Assembly (NCBI GenBank): GCA_046545675.1
Contig: JBKGZI010000006.1
Location: 1 to 44,133, forward strand
From: CAYLTX01 sp046545675
Lineage (GTDB): Bacteria > Myxococcota_A > Bradymonadia > Bradymonadales > Bradymonadaceae
DNA: 44,133 nt
Direction of reading: 5' to 3'
Each line of letters begins with the position of its first letter. The first letter of the stretch is position 1. The notes beneath the pieces were generated by a model. The model was not told the DNA's origin, did not search any database, and worked only from the letters and a program-made list of their open reading frames with translations. Below are positions 30,631 through 39,896 of this stretch, one piece after another. Made by a program: the position numbers and the translations under genes.

Positions 30631-31887
30631 TCAGCCCAGCATGCCCCCAAAAATGGCGTTCATAACCCCGCTGGCCGATTTGACCGCGATGTAGATCGAA
30701 AAGATCACCAAGGTGCTGTTGGCCAAGTTGAGCTTCCAGCCGTTGGTACGCGTGCCCATGACCTGACGGTCGTTGACCGCCCAGAACAGCATGGCCGCGG
30801 TGATCGGCAGGCCTAAGACGCCGTTATAGGCCGGAAAGAGAGTGACCATCTCCACGACGCTCAGTCCGGTGAAGTGGGCCACGACGGGGCTGAGCGTGCC
30901 CAGCATCACGCCGGCGGCGTAAATAAACTGGAAAGGCGGGCTGGTCTGTTGCTTCTCGGGGTGGTCGACCGCTTCGAGAATCATGAAGGGCACCGTCCAC
31001 ATGATCGGGATGATGCTGTTGAAGGCCGCCGCGATCACACCCAACAAAAAGGCGATCATCGCCCACTCGCCCAGCACCGACGCCAGGGCCTCTCCGGGTG
31101 CGACGAACGAGGCCAACTCAGTGTAGCCGGCCGGCCGAAGCACGGCGGCGGCGACGATGATGATCGCCACGGTGATCAGTCCACCGACGGCATAGCCCAG
31201 GGTCAGATCGCCTCGCATACTCTTGACGTCTTCCTCCGAGTCCCATCCTTTTTTGCGGACCAGGATCGACTCCAGGAAGAAATTCGGCCACAACGCGGTG
31301 GTGCCCAAGATAGCCGCGCCGAGGAGCATGGCGCCCTTGTCGGGCAGCGAGGGGATGAAGCCGGCCGCGACCTGAGGGATGTCCGGAGAGCTCGCCCCGG
31401 CCACGATCAGGTAGAGGCCGAGCAGCAGGAACATCATCACGGTGACGACCTTCTCGACGTGCTTGTAGTCGAGGATACCGGTGATGATCGCCAGAACGCC
31501 GGTGACCACGGCGACGGGTTGCCAGCTGACGGCGCCGCCGCTGAGGATGGCTACGCTCTTTCCGACCGCCGCGGTCAACGCCAGCGTCCAGGCGATACAG
31601 CCCGCAGCCAAAAAGAGGGCCAGCACAAGGGCGAGCTTGCTGCCCAGCTTGCGACGGATGAACGCCATGAGGTTCTCGCCGAAGATCCCCAACCGGGCGC
31701 TCATATCCTGAGCCATAAACCCGAGCAGGACAGCCGCGACGACCGCCCAGATGAGCACGTAGCCGTACTCGACCCCCGCCTGGCTGGCGATGAAGATCGA
31801 ACCGGACCCGAAGTAGCTCGCCACCATGACGAAGGAGAGGCCGAAACGATCGAAGAATTTTTTATAAAAAGTGGTGATAAACGCCAT
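30631..31887 (-). CDS. Nramp-family membrane transporter with non-canonical metal-site motifs
   Basis: The protein is 418 residues with about 11 membrane helices. The overall Nramp pattern is clear (SQAGVEYGYVLIWAVVAAVLLGFMAQDMSARLGI; LLGAAILGTTALWPNFFLESILV). But the helix-1 DPGN motif is replaced by GSGS, and the helix-6 MPH motif by WPN. These residues bind Mn2+ or Fe2+ in classical Nramps, so a different substrate, such as Mg2+ or a non-metal, is likely. The start is uncertain between ATG 31887 and GTG 31893; neither has a strong ribosome site. It lies 78 bases downstream of the TauE-like gene on the same strand. Confidence 0.8.
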   Translation of the reverse strand: MAFITTFYKKFFDRFGLSFVMVASYFGSGSIFIASQAGVEYGYVLIWAVVAAVLLGFMAQDMSARLGIFGENLMAFIRRKLGSKLALVLALFLAAGCIAWTLALTAAVGKSVAILSGGAVSWQPVAVVTGVLAIITGILDYKHVEKVVTVMMFLLLGLYLIVAGASSPDIPQVAAGFIPSLPDKGAMLLGAAILGTTALWPNFFLESILVRKKGWDSEEDVKSMRGDLTLGYAVGGLITVAIIIVAAAVLRPAGYTELASFVAPGEALASVLGEWAMIAFLLGVIAAAFNSIIPIMWTVPFMILEAVDHPEKQQTSPPFQFIYAAGVMLGTLSPVVAHFTGLSVVEMVTLFPAYNGVLGLPITAAMLFWAVNDRQVMGTRTNGWKLNLANSTLVIFSIYIAVKSASGVMNAIFGGMLG

Positions 31888-31965
31888 ACGCACTCTGAAG
31901 TCGGGAAAACTAAATTGTCTTTGAGGTCTTTGCTGGTTTGGATCTTTGTCGAATGTCTATTGATC

Positions 31966-32748
31966 TCAGGCGGGCGTGCCGCCGCCGATGAGCAGGTAAG
32001 CGCCGAGGGCCACCAGGACCGCGGCCAAGCCGAGCTTGAGTCGATTGGGGTTGATGCGTTGGGCCAGGTACCATCCGAGGACCGTGCCGATGAGCAACGG
32101 GATGCCCACCCAAATGGCCAATGACCAGTCAATGGCCCCGTGCAGGGCATAGCCGAAGGTGGCGAACGCGGAGATAAAGATCGACTGGACTTGAGCCAGC
32201 GCCACCCCGACCAGCATCGGAACTCCCAGGACTACCATCAGCGGTACGGCCAATACCGGGCCGCCCACGCCCAGCAAGCCGCCGGGAAGGCCGACTGCCA
32301 GGCCCACCCCGACCATCGCAAACCCGCCCTTGGGGGTATCGAGGTCGAATTTCTCGACGGCCGTAAGCCCCATCCGCTGGCGAACCACGATGATGAGCCC
32401 GGTCAATAAGACGAAGCCTCCCAAGAGCATCCCGAAGACCCGAGCGTCCAGCACGGTGTTGAGCTGGGCGCCGGCAAACGCGCCCACGACGCTGGCGAGG
32501 CTGAGCAGCAAGGCGGCTCGACGCGCCCCGGGCCCGCTGAGTTGGCCGGAGCGCAGGTAGGCCAGGCTCCCGACGACGCCCGTGGCGATGAAGGTCGCGC
32601 TTGCCGTGCCGGCGACGGTGCTCGGATTGAGGTCCAAGAGTACGAAGAGCGCAATGGTGACGAAAATCCCACCCGGGCCGATCGTCGTAATGCACACGCC
32701 ACCGACGAGCGCGATCGCCACGAGGAGAAAAATCATCCCAAGGGTCAT
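31966..32748 (-). CDS. TauE/SafE family sulfite exporter-like permease
   Basis: The protein is 260 residues with eight membrane helices in two related halves. VGGVCITTIGPGGIFVTIAL near the start and VGLAVGLPGGLLGVGGPVLAVPLMVVLGVP in the middle are the paired glycine-rich motifs of the TauE/SafE (DUF81) family. Members export sulfite, sulfoacetate or other organic anions; the substrate here is unknown. It probably heads a two-gene unit with the Nramp-like gene. Confidence 0.88.
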   Translation of the reverse strand: MTLGMIFLLVAIALVGGVCITTIGPGGIFVTIALFVLLDLNPSTVAGTASATFIATGVVGSLAYLRSGQLSGPGARRAALLLSLASVVGAFAGAQLNTVLDARVFGMLLGGFVLLTGLIIVVRQRMGLTAVEKFDLDTPKGGFAMVGVGLAVGLPGGLLGVGGPVLAVPLMVVLGVPMLVGVALAQVQSIFISAFATFGYALHGAIDWSLAIWVGIPLLIGTVLGWYLAQRINPNRLKLGLAAVLVALGAYLLIGGGTPA

Positions 32749-32794
32749 CAGGGTTCCAGAACCGAATTAAATGAGGGGGTTACAGCGAAGGAGA

Positions 32795-32818
32795 GGTCGC
32801 GAAATTTTCGCCGCGACC
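32795..32818. repeat. Small hairpin upstream of the TauE-like gene
   Basis: GGTCGCG (32795-32801) and CGCGACC (32812-32818) form 7-bp arms around an AT-rich 10-base loop. It is 47 bases upstream of the TauE-like start, in the 220-base divergent region, and may be an operator or a leader stem. Nothing else was recognised in 32749-32968. Confidence 0.3.
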
Positions 32819-32968
32819 CGTCGGCGCACCATTGCATACTCGAGCCGCGATGTGAACCGGCACCTGGGGAGGTCCCGGTTTTGATGTGTCGATCCCAGTG
32901 ACTACCATTGAGGTACACGGGACATTCTACATCATAATCTACCGCCGAGACGTGGGGGCCCCGCCGTG

Positions 32969-34477
32969 ATGAGTGAGGACAATGACGGAATGGGAAAACG
33001 CGGTGTCTCGCGGCCGATGACCATGCAGGAGCATGGTGGCGAAGGCGGCGGAGATGACCACGGCGACGGCGGCGGCCAGATGAGCCCCGAGACGCGCCGG
33101 AAGATGCTGGCGATGCACCACAAGCAGACCCTGTGGTGCTACTGGACGGTCATCTTATTGGGCCTGTGGACGATGACCGCGCCGGTGACCTTCGGGTATT
33201 GGACCGAGGTAGCCACGCTCGGCCGCGAGATCTGGCTGCCAGCCGACTTGCGTATCTGGGCGTCGGTCGCCAGCGACATCCTCAGCGGCCTGGTGCTGGT
33301 CGTCTTCGGCTGGCGCTCGTTGAAGCCCGACCGGCCCATCAGCCAGTGGATATGCTGCTTTGCCGGCATCTGGCTGAGCGCCGCGCCCCTTCTTTTGTGG
33401 GCGCCGACGGCCGCCGCCTACCTCAACGCCACGATCGTCGGAGCGCTGGTCATCGCCCTGACCGTGCTCATCCCCGGCATGCCCAATATGATCATGTATA
33501 TGAAGATGGGCGGTGATCGGCCCAAGGGCTGGTCGTACAACCCGTCGAGCTGGCCGCAACGCGGCGTGATGATCTTGCTGGGCTTCCTGGGTTGGATCGT
33601 CTCGCGCTACTTGGCCGCCTATCAACTCGGATTCATCGACCACGCCTGGGACCCGTTCTTCGGCGAGAGCACCGACCGGGTGCTCTCGTCCAATATGAGT
33701 CATATGTGGCCGATCTCCGACGGGGGCTTGGGCGCTTTTTCGTATACCTTCGAGTTTTTGATGGGCTGGATGGGCGCGGCGTCGCGATGGCGCACGATGC
33801 CCTGGATGGTCACCTTCTTCGGCATCCTGGTCATCCCGCTGGGGCTGGTCCACATCTTCTTGGTCATCTCCCAGCCGGTGGTCGTCGGCGCCTGGTGCAC
33901 GCTATGCCTGCTTGCGGCGGCGATCATGCTGCCGATGATTCCGTTGTCGGTCGACGAGGTCATCGCCATGGCCCAGCATACCAAGCGTCGGGTCGAGGCC
34001 GGCGAGCCGTTCTGGCGGGTCTTCTGGAAAGGTGGCAGTGGCGAGGAGGCCGAGCACGACGAGCGCAGCCCCGAGGTCATGGAGTTTCACGACCACCCCG
34101 TGAAGGTCACCAAAGCCTCGCTGTGGGGGATGAGCTTGTCGTGGTGGCTGGCGGGCTGCACCGCCATCGGCCTCTGGCTGATGTTTGCGCCGTCAGCCCT
34201 CGGGTTCGGCGAGTCCACGCCCGCCGACATCCACCACCTGGGCGGCGCGCTGATCGTGACCACCAGCGTCATCACCATGGGCGAGCCGCTCAGACGCGGG
34301 CGCTATCTCAACATGCTGCTGGGGCTGATCGTCGCCGTCGGCCCGTGGCTATTCAGCGGCATCGGCGTGTTCGCGAGCATCCTCGCCACCGTCGCGGGTG
34401 TCGCCGTAATGGGCCTGTCGATGCCACGGGGGCCCAAGCGTGAAAGTTACGGCGCATGGGACCGCTTTATCCGCTGA
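32969..34477 (+). CDS. VKOR-type CxxC domain fused to SPW-repeat membrane domains
   Basis: The protein is 502 residues from ATG 32969, with a GTG directly before it. An N-terminal His/Gly/Asp-rich cytoplasmic stretch (about 1-40) leads into an SPW-repeat membrane region (WTMTAPVTFGYW; WLSAAPLLLWAPTAAAYLNATIVGALVIAL). The central part (about 230-325) looks like vitamin K epoxide reductase, with GAWCTLCLLAAAIMLPMIPL giving the CxxC at about C310 and C313. A second SPW-repeat region closes the protein (WLMFAPSALGFGES, then GGALIVTTSVITMGEPLRRG). VKOR proteins reoxidise disulfide-forming enzymes. The usual second cysteine pair is not obvious (a CC pair occurs near 131), so activity is uncertain. 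It ends one base from the convergent lipoprotein gene. Confidence 0.75.
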   Translation: MSEDNDGMGKRGVSRPMTMQEHGGEGGGDDHGDGGGQMSPETRRKMLAMHHKQTLWCYWTVILLGLWTMTAPVTFGYWTEVATLGREIWLPADLRIWASVASDILSGLVLVVFGWRSLKPDRPISQWICCFAGIWLSAAPLLLWAPTAAAYLNATIVGALVIALTVLIPGMPNMIMYMKMGGDRPKGWSYNPSSWPQRGVMILLGFLGWIVSRYLAAYQLGFIDHAWDPFFGESTDRVLSSNMSHMWPISDGGLGAFSYTFEFLMGWMGAASRWRTMPWMVTFFGILVIPLGLVHIFLVISQPVVVGAWCTLCLLAAAIMLPMIPLSVDEVIAMAQHTKRRVEAGEPFWRVFWKGGSGEEAEHDERSPEVMEFHDHPVKVTKASLWGMSLSWWLAGCTAIGLWLMFAPSALGFGESTPADIHHLGGALIVTTSVITMGEPLRRGRYLNMLLGLIVAVGPWLFSGIGVFASILATVAGVAVMGLSMPRGPKRESYGAWDRFIR

Positions 34478-34478
34478 C

Positions 34479-36431
34479 CTACCGGTCCAGCCGAGCGATA
34501 TTGGCCTTGGGTTGCTGGGGATAGACGAAGATGAGCGCGTACATCGTCCAGGGATAGCCCTCATGCTGGTAGGGGGCGACCACCACGCTGATCGGCAGCG
34601 CCTTGGAGGTTAGCAAGTCGCGGTGGATTTCGAGGTCGTCGAGGCTGTGGGTGATCATCGTATAGGAATAGACCTGCTTATTGTGGATGCGGACGGCGGC
34701 GTCTAGCAGCTTGTCACGCGCCTCCAGCACGTCCAGCTCGCCGGCCTCGATTTTGTCGGAGAGCTTGCGTGTCAGAGACCGGAGCTTGGGCGTCTCCCGC
34801 GCAGCGTTGGAGCCGTAGGCATCTCGCTGCTCGTTGAGCGCGTCCAGCACACGCCCAGCGCGGCGATTGGGGTGGTCGTCGTCGATGAATTGATAACTGG
34901 CGACGACCCCTTTGGTGGCGCCCTCGCGCGACAATACACCAAGCGCGAGTGAGCCCGCATCGGGATCCATCAGCGTGTAGCGCCCGCCGGGTGATTCGAG
35001 CATCGCCTCGAGCAACTGGGCGGGATCTTCGCTTAGCACCCAATCGCTGCTCATTTCACCGTCGACGACTGAGCCGTCGACGTCCCATCCGGCCAAAATG
35101 CCCATCACCAATTTGTTGGAAGCCTCGATATTGCGCTCGTTCCACGCCACCTCCAACTGCTCCGAGATCGTCTGGATAGACGCCGACTGACGCCGGGCAT
35201 GCTGCAATGGCCCCATGCCCGCCTGTTGGCGGACCTTGTTGAGAAGCGAGATAAAGTGCTCGGGGTAGGTCTGGCCGGCAACGTCCTCATCCGCCGTTGC
35301 TAGCGGCTGCGGAGTGAGGTCGACGGGCTCGTCGGTCGGCCCGGCGTCGGCTTCCATTGCGTCGGCTTCCATTGCGTCGGCCGATTCGTCAGCGTCCATT
35401 GCGTCGGCCGATTCGTCAGCGTCGGCCTCAGCCTTCTCAGCGTCATCATCCGTCGCGTCGGCGAGCGCAGCCCGCTCGGCGGCGGCTCGCTCGGCGGCGG
35501 CCGCCGCAAGTGCCCGACGAGTCGCCGGGGATCGGTAGACGTTGGAGGGCGCGGCGCCCGGCCAGACCAATTGCTGGAGTACGCGGTCGTAGAGAATATT
35601 GTTGGCGGTGCCGGTCTGGAGTTGGAAATAGGCGAATTCGTCGCTAGCGAGAGCTTCGCAGACGACCCGAAACTGGGGCAATTCGACGCGCGGATCGGTC
35701 TGGCACATCTCGACGCCGAAGTCGCCGCGGTTGATCGCCCCGGAGATCGAGTCGACCTCGGGATCGAGCACCTCGCCCTCGAGCACCACCTCGCCGCCCT
35801 CGTCGGGCACGATGGGCGTATCGCGCATCGCGACGGCTCTCTTGCCGGCTAGGCTGACATAAGCGACCTTATCGCCCTTTCGTCCCAACCAGAACCCGGC
35901 GTCGACGGGCATCTCGGTGGCATCCAGAACCTCGCCGGCGTGCTCGGCCATGTCGGCAGACATCGCTTCGAAGCTCTGGTCATCTGCGGCGCCGTTGGTC
36001 GTACCGTAGCGCACTGCACTCGAGGTCGTCGTGATCCCGCAGCGCGCCTTAATGAAGCTATTGAGGCTCTCGTAGGGCAGCTTGTCGTGCTCGAGGAGGA
36101 AGTGCCCGACCTCTCGGGCCGCACAGTGCATCGCCTCGGAGGTCACCAGCCGCCCATCGGAGGGAAGCGCCTCGTAATACGCTATTTCATCGGCCCCGGT
36201 CGCCTCATGGGGTCGATGGCCCAGGTGCTGTGGAAACGGCCCGACGAGCTCCCACGTCTGGACAACCTCCCCCTCGGGCGGCTCGACCTGCTCGGGGCTG
36301 ACCGACTCGGCGCTCAACTGCCGGAATTCGTCTTGGCTCGGGAAGGGGTTGTCGACGGTGAACTTTTCTGGTTGTGCACAGCCGGACAGAGTCAAAAAGA
36401 CGGTCAGGCCCATGAGCAGCGCGCGGTGCAT
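34479..36431 (-). CDS. Large lipoprotein of unknown function with Ala/Asp/Glu repeat linker
   Basis: The protein is 650 residues. The lipobox TLSGC (Cys at about 18) marks a lipoprotein; AAGGAGGGGAA is a strong ribosome site. The N-terminal half (about 60-290) includes HCAAREVGHFLLEHDKLPY and four spaced cysteines (CAAREV, ARCG, EMCQ, VVCE). A flexible linker (about 305-375) is Ala/Asp/Glu/Met-rich and contains DNA-level tandem repeats. The C-terminal half (about 390-640) begins with FISLLNKVRQQAGMGPLQHARRQSASIQ, which recalls CAP/SCP domains, as does the first half weakly. I do not recognise a named family with confidence. It is preceded by an 18-bp palindrome that may control it. Confidence 0.7.
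   Translation of the reverse strand: MHRALLMGLTVFLTLSGCAQPEKFTVDNPFPSQDEFRQLSAESVSPEQVEPPEGEVVQTWELVGPFPQHLGHRPHEATGADEIAYYEALPSDGRLVTSEAMHCAAREVGHFLLEHDKLPYESLNSFIKARCGITTTSSAVRYGTTNGAADDQSFEAMSADMAEHAGEVLDATEMPVDAGFWLGRKGDKVAYVSLAGKRAVAMRDTPIVPDEGGEVVLEGEVLDPEVDSISGAINRGDFGVEMCQTDPRVELPQFRVVCEALASDEFAYFQLQTGTANNILYDRVLQQLVWPGAAPSNVYRSPATRRALAAAAAERAAAERAALADATDDDAEKAEADADESADAMDADESADAMEADAMEADAGPTDEPVDLTPQPLATADEDVAGQTYPEHFISLLNKVRQQAGMGPLQHARRQSASIQTISEQLEVAWNERNIEASNKLVMGILAGWDVDGSVVDGEMSSDWVLSEDPAQLLEAMLESPGGRYTLMDPDAGSLALGVLSREGATKGVVASYQFIDDDHPNRRAGRVLDALNEQRDAYGSNAARETPKLRSLTRKLSDKIEAGELDVLEARDKLLDAAVRIHNKQVYSYTMITHSLDDLEIHRDLLTSKALPISVVVAPYQHEGYPWTMYALIFVYPQQPKANIARLDR
35346..35420. 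repeat. Coding tandem repeats (15-bp and 27-bp units)
   Basis: GTCGGCTTCCATTGC occurs twice in a row (35346-35360, 35361-35375). A 27-bp unit beginning GTCGGCCGATTCGTC (35376-35402) is then repeated in part to 35420. On the gene strand they encode alternating DADESADAM and EADAM units in the linker of the large lipoprotein. Copy number could vary by slippage without a frameshift because both units are multiples of three. Confidence 0.75.
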
Positions 36432-36463
36432 TTCCCCTCCTTTTGTGGGGCTCGAAGTCTTAT

Positions 36464-36481
36464 TGAGAAACGCATTTCTCA
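36464..36481. promoter_or_regulatory. 18-bp perfect palindrome TGAGAAA-CGCA-TTTCTCA
   Basis: Seven-base arms around a 4-base centre lie 33-50 bases upstream of the large lipoprotein start, in a 182-base divergent region. Position and size suit a dimeric repressor site overlapping that gene's promoter. The regulator is unknown; it does not match the AACTCGTCA motif of the NO locus. Nothing else was recognised in 36482-36613. Confidence 0.45.
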
Positions 36482-36613
36482 GTCGTAGGACACCTCAGAA
36501 TGACCGCGACTTTAGCCGCGCGGCCGGGCAGAGGCAAGGCGCAAAGACATGCGTTCGAGAGGCCGCTGAGACGCTGAGCTGATACGAACCTGCGTGGTCG
36601 CCTCGACGTCCCT

Positions 36614-37531
36614 ATGTTAACCAAAGACGCTGTGAGTAACTCCGCGACTCCGAAGAGCAAAAGCGATATGACCCAAGCCATCCACCCGCGCATCCTCGAA
36701 GTCGAGCTCGAACACCACCGCGAGTGGGCGATGGCCTGCTGGTTCGACCCCGGCCCCGCCGGGTTGCGCGGCCAACTCGAGCAGATGCTGCGCGCGACCT
36801 TCTTGGCCGAACTCAGCCAGAAGCCCAGCATCGCCCTGGCCGAGCGCTACTTCAAAGCGGTCCAGGTGCTCGTCTTCGACGAACTCGCCGACAGCAGCCG
36901 TGATGTGATCACCGAATTCGGCTTCGAGCCGACCTCCTTCGTACCCGACGAGTACGTCGAGCGGATGAGCACGTGGAAAAAAGAGGCGCGCGATGCGGGT
37001 GTAGCAATTGCTTCGTCGCCAGAGTCGGTCTTCAAGGCCGGCATCGAGCGGCCGGATATGCCGATCTGGAACAAGCTGGCCGAGATCGAGGGCCGCATGA
37101 CCGACAAACTCGACGGGGAGGTCTTCGGTGAGAGCCCCGGGGGGCCGTCGAAGTTGATGGCGACCTTTCTGCGCCAGCACTTCAACGTCGAGATCACCCC
37201 CGACCAAAGGGGCCTGCAGTCCCTGGAGCTTTTGCTGGTCCAGGAGACGCCGGGTGTATGTCGGTGGATGCCGCCGGTGCTGTTTCAGGCATTCTGCGAC
37301 TTTGTCGGTGTCGTGCTCCAAGCCGAGCACGGCCTCACCGTCCAGTGGGCATTGTCGACGCCCGATGAGACGGGCATCTCGCCGCCGCCGATGCTCCGCG
37401 TCCAGCAGCGTGGAAGCTACCGCCATATCCCCATCGGGCGCCTTTTGGTCGACTGGTGCGTAATGCCGCGCGACTCCAATGATCCCACCGTCGCCGAGCG
37501 GATCCGCTCACTGGCATCGTCTCCGAGCTGA
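36614..37531 (+). CDS. Hypothetical protein, soluble
   Basis: The protein is 305 residues from ATG 36614; an alternative ATG at 36668 would remove 18 residues. Neither start has a strong ribosome site. There is no signal peptide or membrane segment and no motif that I recognise. The body is mixed helical in pattern, with conserved-looking segments HHREWAMACWFDPGPAGLRG and VQETPGVCRWMPPVLFQAFCDFVGVVL. Codon use resembles the neighbours, supporting a real gene. It converges on the SLC12-type permease with 18 bases between stops. Confidence 0.65.
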   Translation: MLTKDAVSNSATPKSKSDMTQAIHPRILEVELEHHREWAMACWFDPGPAGLRGQLEQMLRATFLAELSQKPSIALAERYFKAVQVLVFDELADSSRDVITEFGFEPTSFVPDEYVERMSTWKKEARDAGVAIASSPESVFKAGIERPDMPIWNKLAEIEGRMTDKLDGEVFGESPGGPSKLMATFLRQHFNVEITPDQRGLQSLELLLVQETPGVCRWMPPVLFQAFCDFVGVVLQAEHGLTVQWALSTPDETGISPPPMLRVQQRGSYRHIPIGRLLVDWCVMPRDSNDPTVAERIRSLASSPS

Positions 37532-37549
37532 GCGATCTGCGCGGTGAGG

Positions 37550-39760
37550 TCAGGCCAGCGCGCTCTCCTGGCCGGAGTCGGCCACGAAGACGCAACTGCT
37601 GCGCGTCTTCGTGACGGCCCGGCGCATCAACTCGAAGTCGGGCGGGTCGCTCAGCCCCAGAATATTCAGGTCGGCGCGGGGTGCCTTGGCCAACCCATCC
37701 TCAAAGCTCTCCTCGAGCAGGTGGATCTTGGGCTCGGGCAGCCGAGCGAGGTTAACCAGCCGGTCGATCTCCTCGCGGACCTGGTCGGGGTCGCGGTCGG
37801 GCTCGATACAACTGACCAGGTTGAGCCGGCCGTCCCAGTTACGGGTGACCATATAGGCGATGAGGATGGCCAGGTTGAGGTGGCTTCGCCTGAGCACCAA
37901 CTCCATGTCGGGGCTGCGGTCGTGAACCCACAGGTTGATCGTTTTGCGCGAGCCCATTCGCGCTTTGATGTGCTGGCCGAAGACGATCATACCCAGCTCG
38001 TTGTCCTGGGCCTTCTTGGCGAAATACTCCAGGCGCTTCTCCTCGTCGGGGGTCTCGGGCAAGACCGAGTAGACGATATTGGGCCGAAAGAAGCTGCCCT
38101 GCAGCGCCTCCATCCCCAGCACGAAGCCCTCGGTGACGTTGTCGGTGTCGAGGATGGTCCAGCGGGTGTGAATTCCGGCCTGCTGGAAGTCGAGGGCGAC
38201 CTCGCGAAGGGTCGGCTCGAGCATATCCTCGGGCTCATAGGCGGTCATGCCCATCAACTCGACGTAGCCGCTGGGCCACACCAGGTCCTGGATGAATCGC
38301 TGGGTGCCGCGAAGCTCGAGCGAGTCGCTCACCGGCACGAGCAAGTTGGGCTTCCAGGCGCGCTCCTGTGCTACAGGCAGATCGGAGGTTTTTTGAGCCG
38401 CCCACTGCGCCATTGCCACAAACAGGCCACTTCGCACGTCGGCAAACGGGGATTTGAGATGCTGGCGAATGAGCAGCGTATAGAACCCGATGACCAACGC
38501 GAGCGCGACCAGGCTGACCGTGGCGTTGATGATAAACATCGCGAATAGACACCCCAAAACGCCGACAAGCGGAACAATTCTGGGGACCTTTAGCTGGGGC
38601 CGAAAGCTGACCAGTCCGAGACTCCCCTCGATGAGCACCACCGCGTTGATCATCGCGTAGGTGATCAAGAAGAACATCGTAATAAACGGTGCCACGATAT
38701 TGAGGTCGCGCAGAAGCAGGCCGAGCAGGACCAGCCCGCCGGTGATCAACATGGCGTTGCGAGGCTCGTAGTCATCGGTGGTCTCAGACAGGTAGTCGCC
38801 GTCTGGGATCAACCCGTGGGCGGCCAGGGCCTGCAGGATGCGCGGCGCGCCCACCAGCGAGGCCAGCGCCGAGGAGAACGTCGCCGCCAGGAGCCCACCG
38901 AGCACCGCCGGCCCCCAGAACGCCCGGTCGATCATAATCGTGTAGTTTTCCTGCAGCTCGGCCGGAGTCGCCGAGCGAGCCAGCCAATAGGCCAGCGCCA
39001 CATAGATCACAAAGCTGACCCCGATGGCCGACATCGTGCCGATGGGGATGCTCTTTCGGGGGTCTTTGAGCTCGCCGGACATATTCGCCCCGGCCATGAT
39101 CCCGGTCGCCGCCGGAAAGAAGACCGCAAACACCACCCAGAAGTCGGTCTCGAGCAGCGCGGTACCCGCCTCCTCGGCCATCCACAACTGCGGCTCGTAT
39201 TGCATCGAGCCGGTCGCCGCTGCCAGGCCCACCGACACAAGGGAGCCGGCGATAATCGCGGCAATGAAATATTGGATCTTGAAGGCCAAGCCGGCGCTCT
39301 TGTAGGCGATCCCAAAGAGCACCAAGAAGAGCACGGCGTCGACCGCCAGGCTGGGATGCTCCGGGAAGATCCAAAGCCAACCCTCCCGAAAACCGAAGAT
39401 ATACATCGTCGTCGCCAACACCTGCGACAGATATAGCGGCACTCCGACCGCGCCGCCGACCTCGATGCCCAGCGACTGGGAGATGACCGAGTAGGCCCCA
39501 CCGGCGCCGATGCGAATATTGGTGGTCACCGAAGACAGCGACAGGCCCGTCGCCGCGGTGATGGCAAAGGCGATGACGATGATCAACATCCCGCCGAGTA
39601 AGCCGGTATTGCCGACCACCCAGCCGGCGCGCAAGAACATGATCACGCCGAGGATCGTCAACAACGTGGGCATGAACACGCCGCTGAGCGTGCCGAAGCG
39701 ACCGTTGCGAGCCTTCGGCACCGACTCTGCGTCACTAACTGGGGAGACTTCGGTTGTCAT
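37550..39760 (-). CDS. SLC12/APC-type cation-chloride or amino-acid permease
   Basis: The protein is 736 residues. About 12 membrane helices (residues 25-455) start with GVFMPTLLTILGVIMFLRAGWVVG and include FFPAATGIMAGANMSGELKDPRKSIPIGT, which resembles the Na-K-Cl/K-Cl cotransporter (SLC12) branch of the amino acid-polyamine-organocation superfamily. A cytoplasmic C-terminal domain of about 270 residues follows (GTQRFIQDLVWPSGYVELMG; NLWVHDRSPDME; NLAILIAYMVTRNW), also like SLC12 proteins. The substrate is unproven; osmotic or ion balance is a reasonable inference. Confidence 0.85.
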   Translation of the reverse strand: MTTEVSPVSDAESVPKARNGRFGTLSGVFMPTLLTILGVIMFLRAGWVVGNTGLLGGMLIIVIAFAITAATGLSLSSVTTNIRIGAGGAYSVISQSLGIEVGGAVGVPLYLSQVLATTMYIFGFREGWLWIFPEHPSLAVDAVLFLVLFGIAYKSAGLAFKIQYFIAAIIAGSLVSVGLAAATGSMQYEPQLWMAEEAGTALLETDFWVVFAVFFPAATGIMAGANMSGELKDPRKSIPIGTMSAIGVSFVIYVALAYWLARSATPAELQENYTIMIDRAFWGPAVLGGLLAATFSSALASLVGAPRILQALAAHGLIPDGDYLSETTDDYEPRNAMLITGGLVLLGLLLRDLNIVAPFITMFFLITYAMINAVVLIEGSLGLVSFRPQLKVPRIVPLVGVLGCLFAMFIINATVSLVALALVIGFYTLLIRQHLKSPFADVRSGLFVAMAQWAAQKTSDLPVAQERAWKPNLLVPVSDSLELRGTQRFIQDLVWPSGYVELMGMTAYEPEDMLEPTLREVALDFQQAGIHTRWTILDTDNVTEGFVLGMEALQGSFFRPNIVYSVLPETPDEEKRLEYFAKKAQDNELGMIVFGQHIKARMGSRKTINLWVHDRSPDMELVLRRSHLNLAILIAYMVTRNWDGRLNLVSCIEPDRDPDQVREEIDRLVNLARLPEPKIHLLEESFEDGLAKAPRADLNILGLSDPPDFELMRRAVTKTRSSCVFVADSGQESALA

Positions 39761-39896
39761 CGATGTAACTCATTGACGGAACCTTCTTCCAAGAGTGTGA
39801 GCATTCCACCCCATCAGGTCAAATTTAAGCCAGGGAAGACGAGCAGTTTAACCAACTTCCATACGTTTTTCTAAGTCCCTGCGTTAGTATGGCTGC

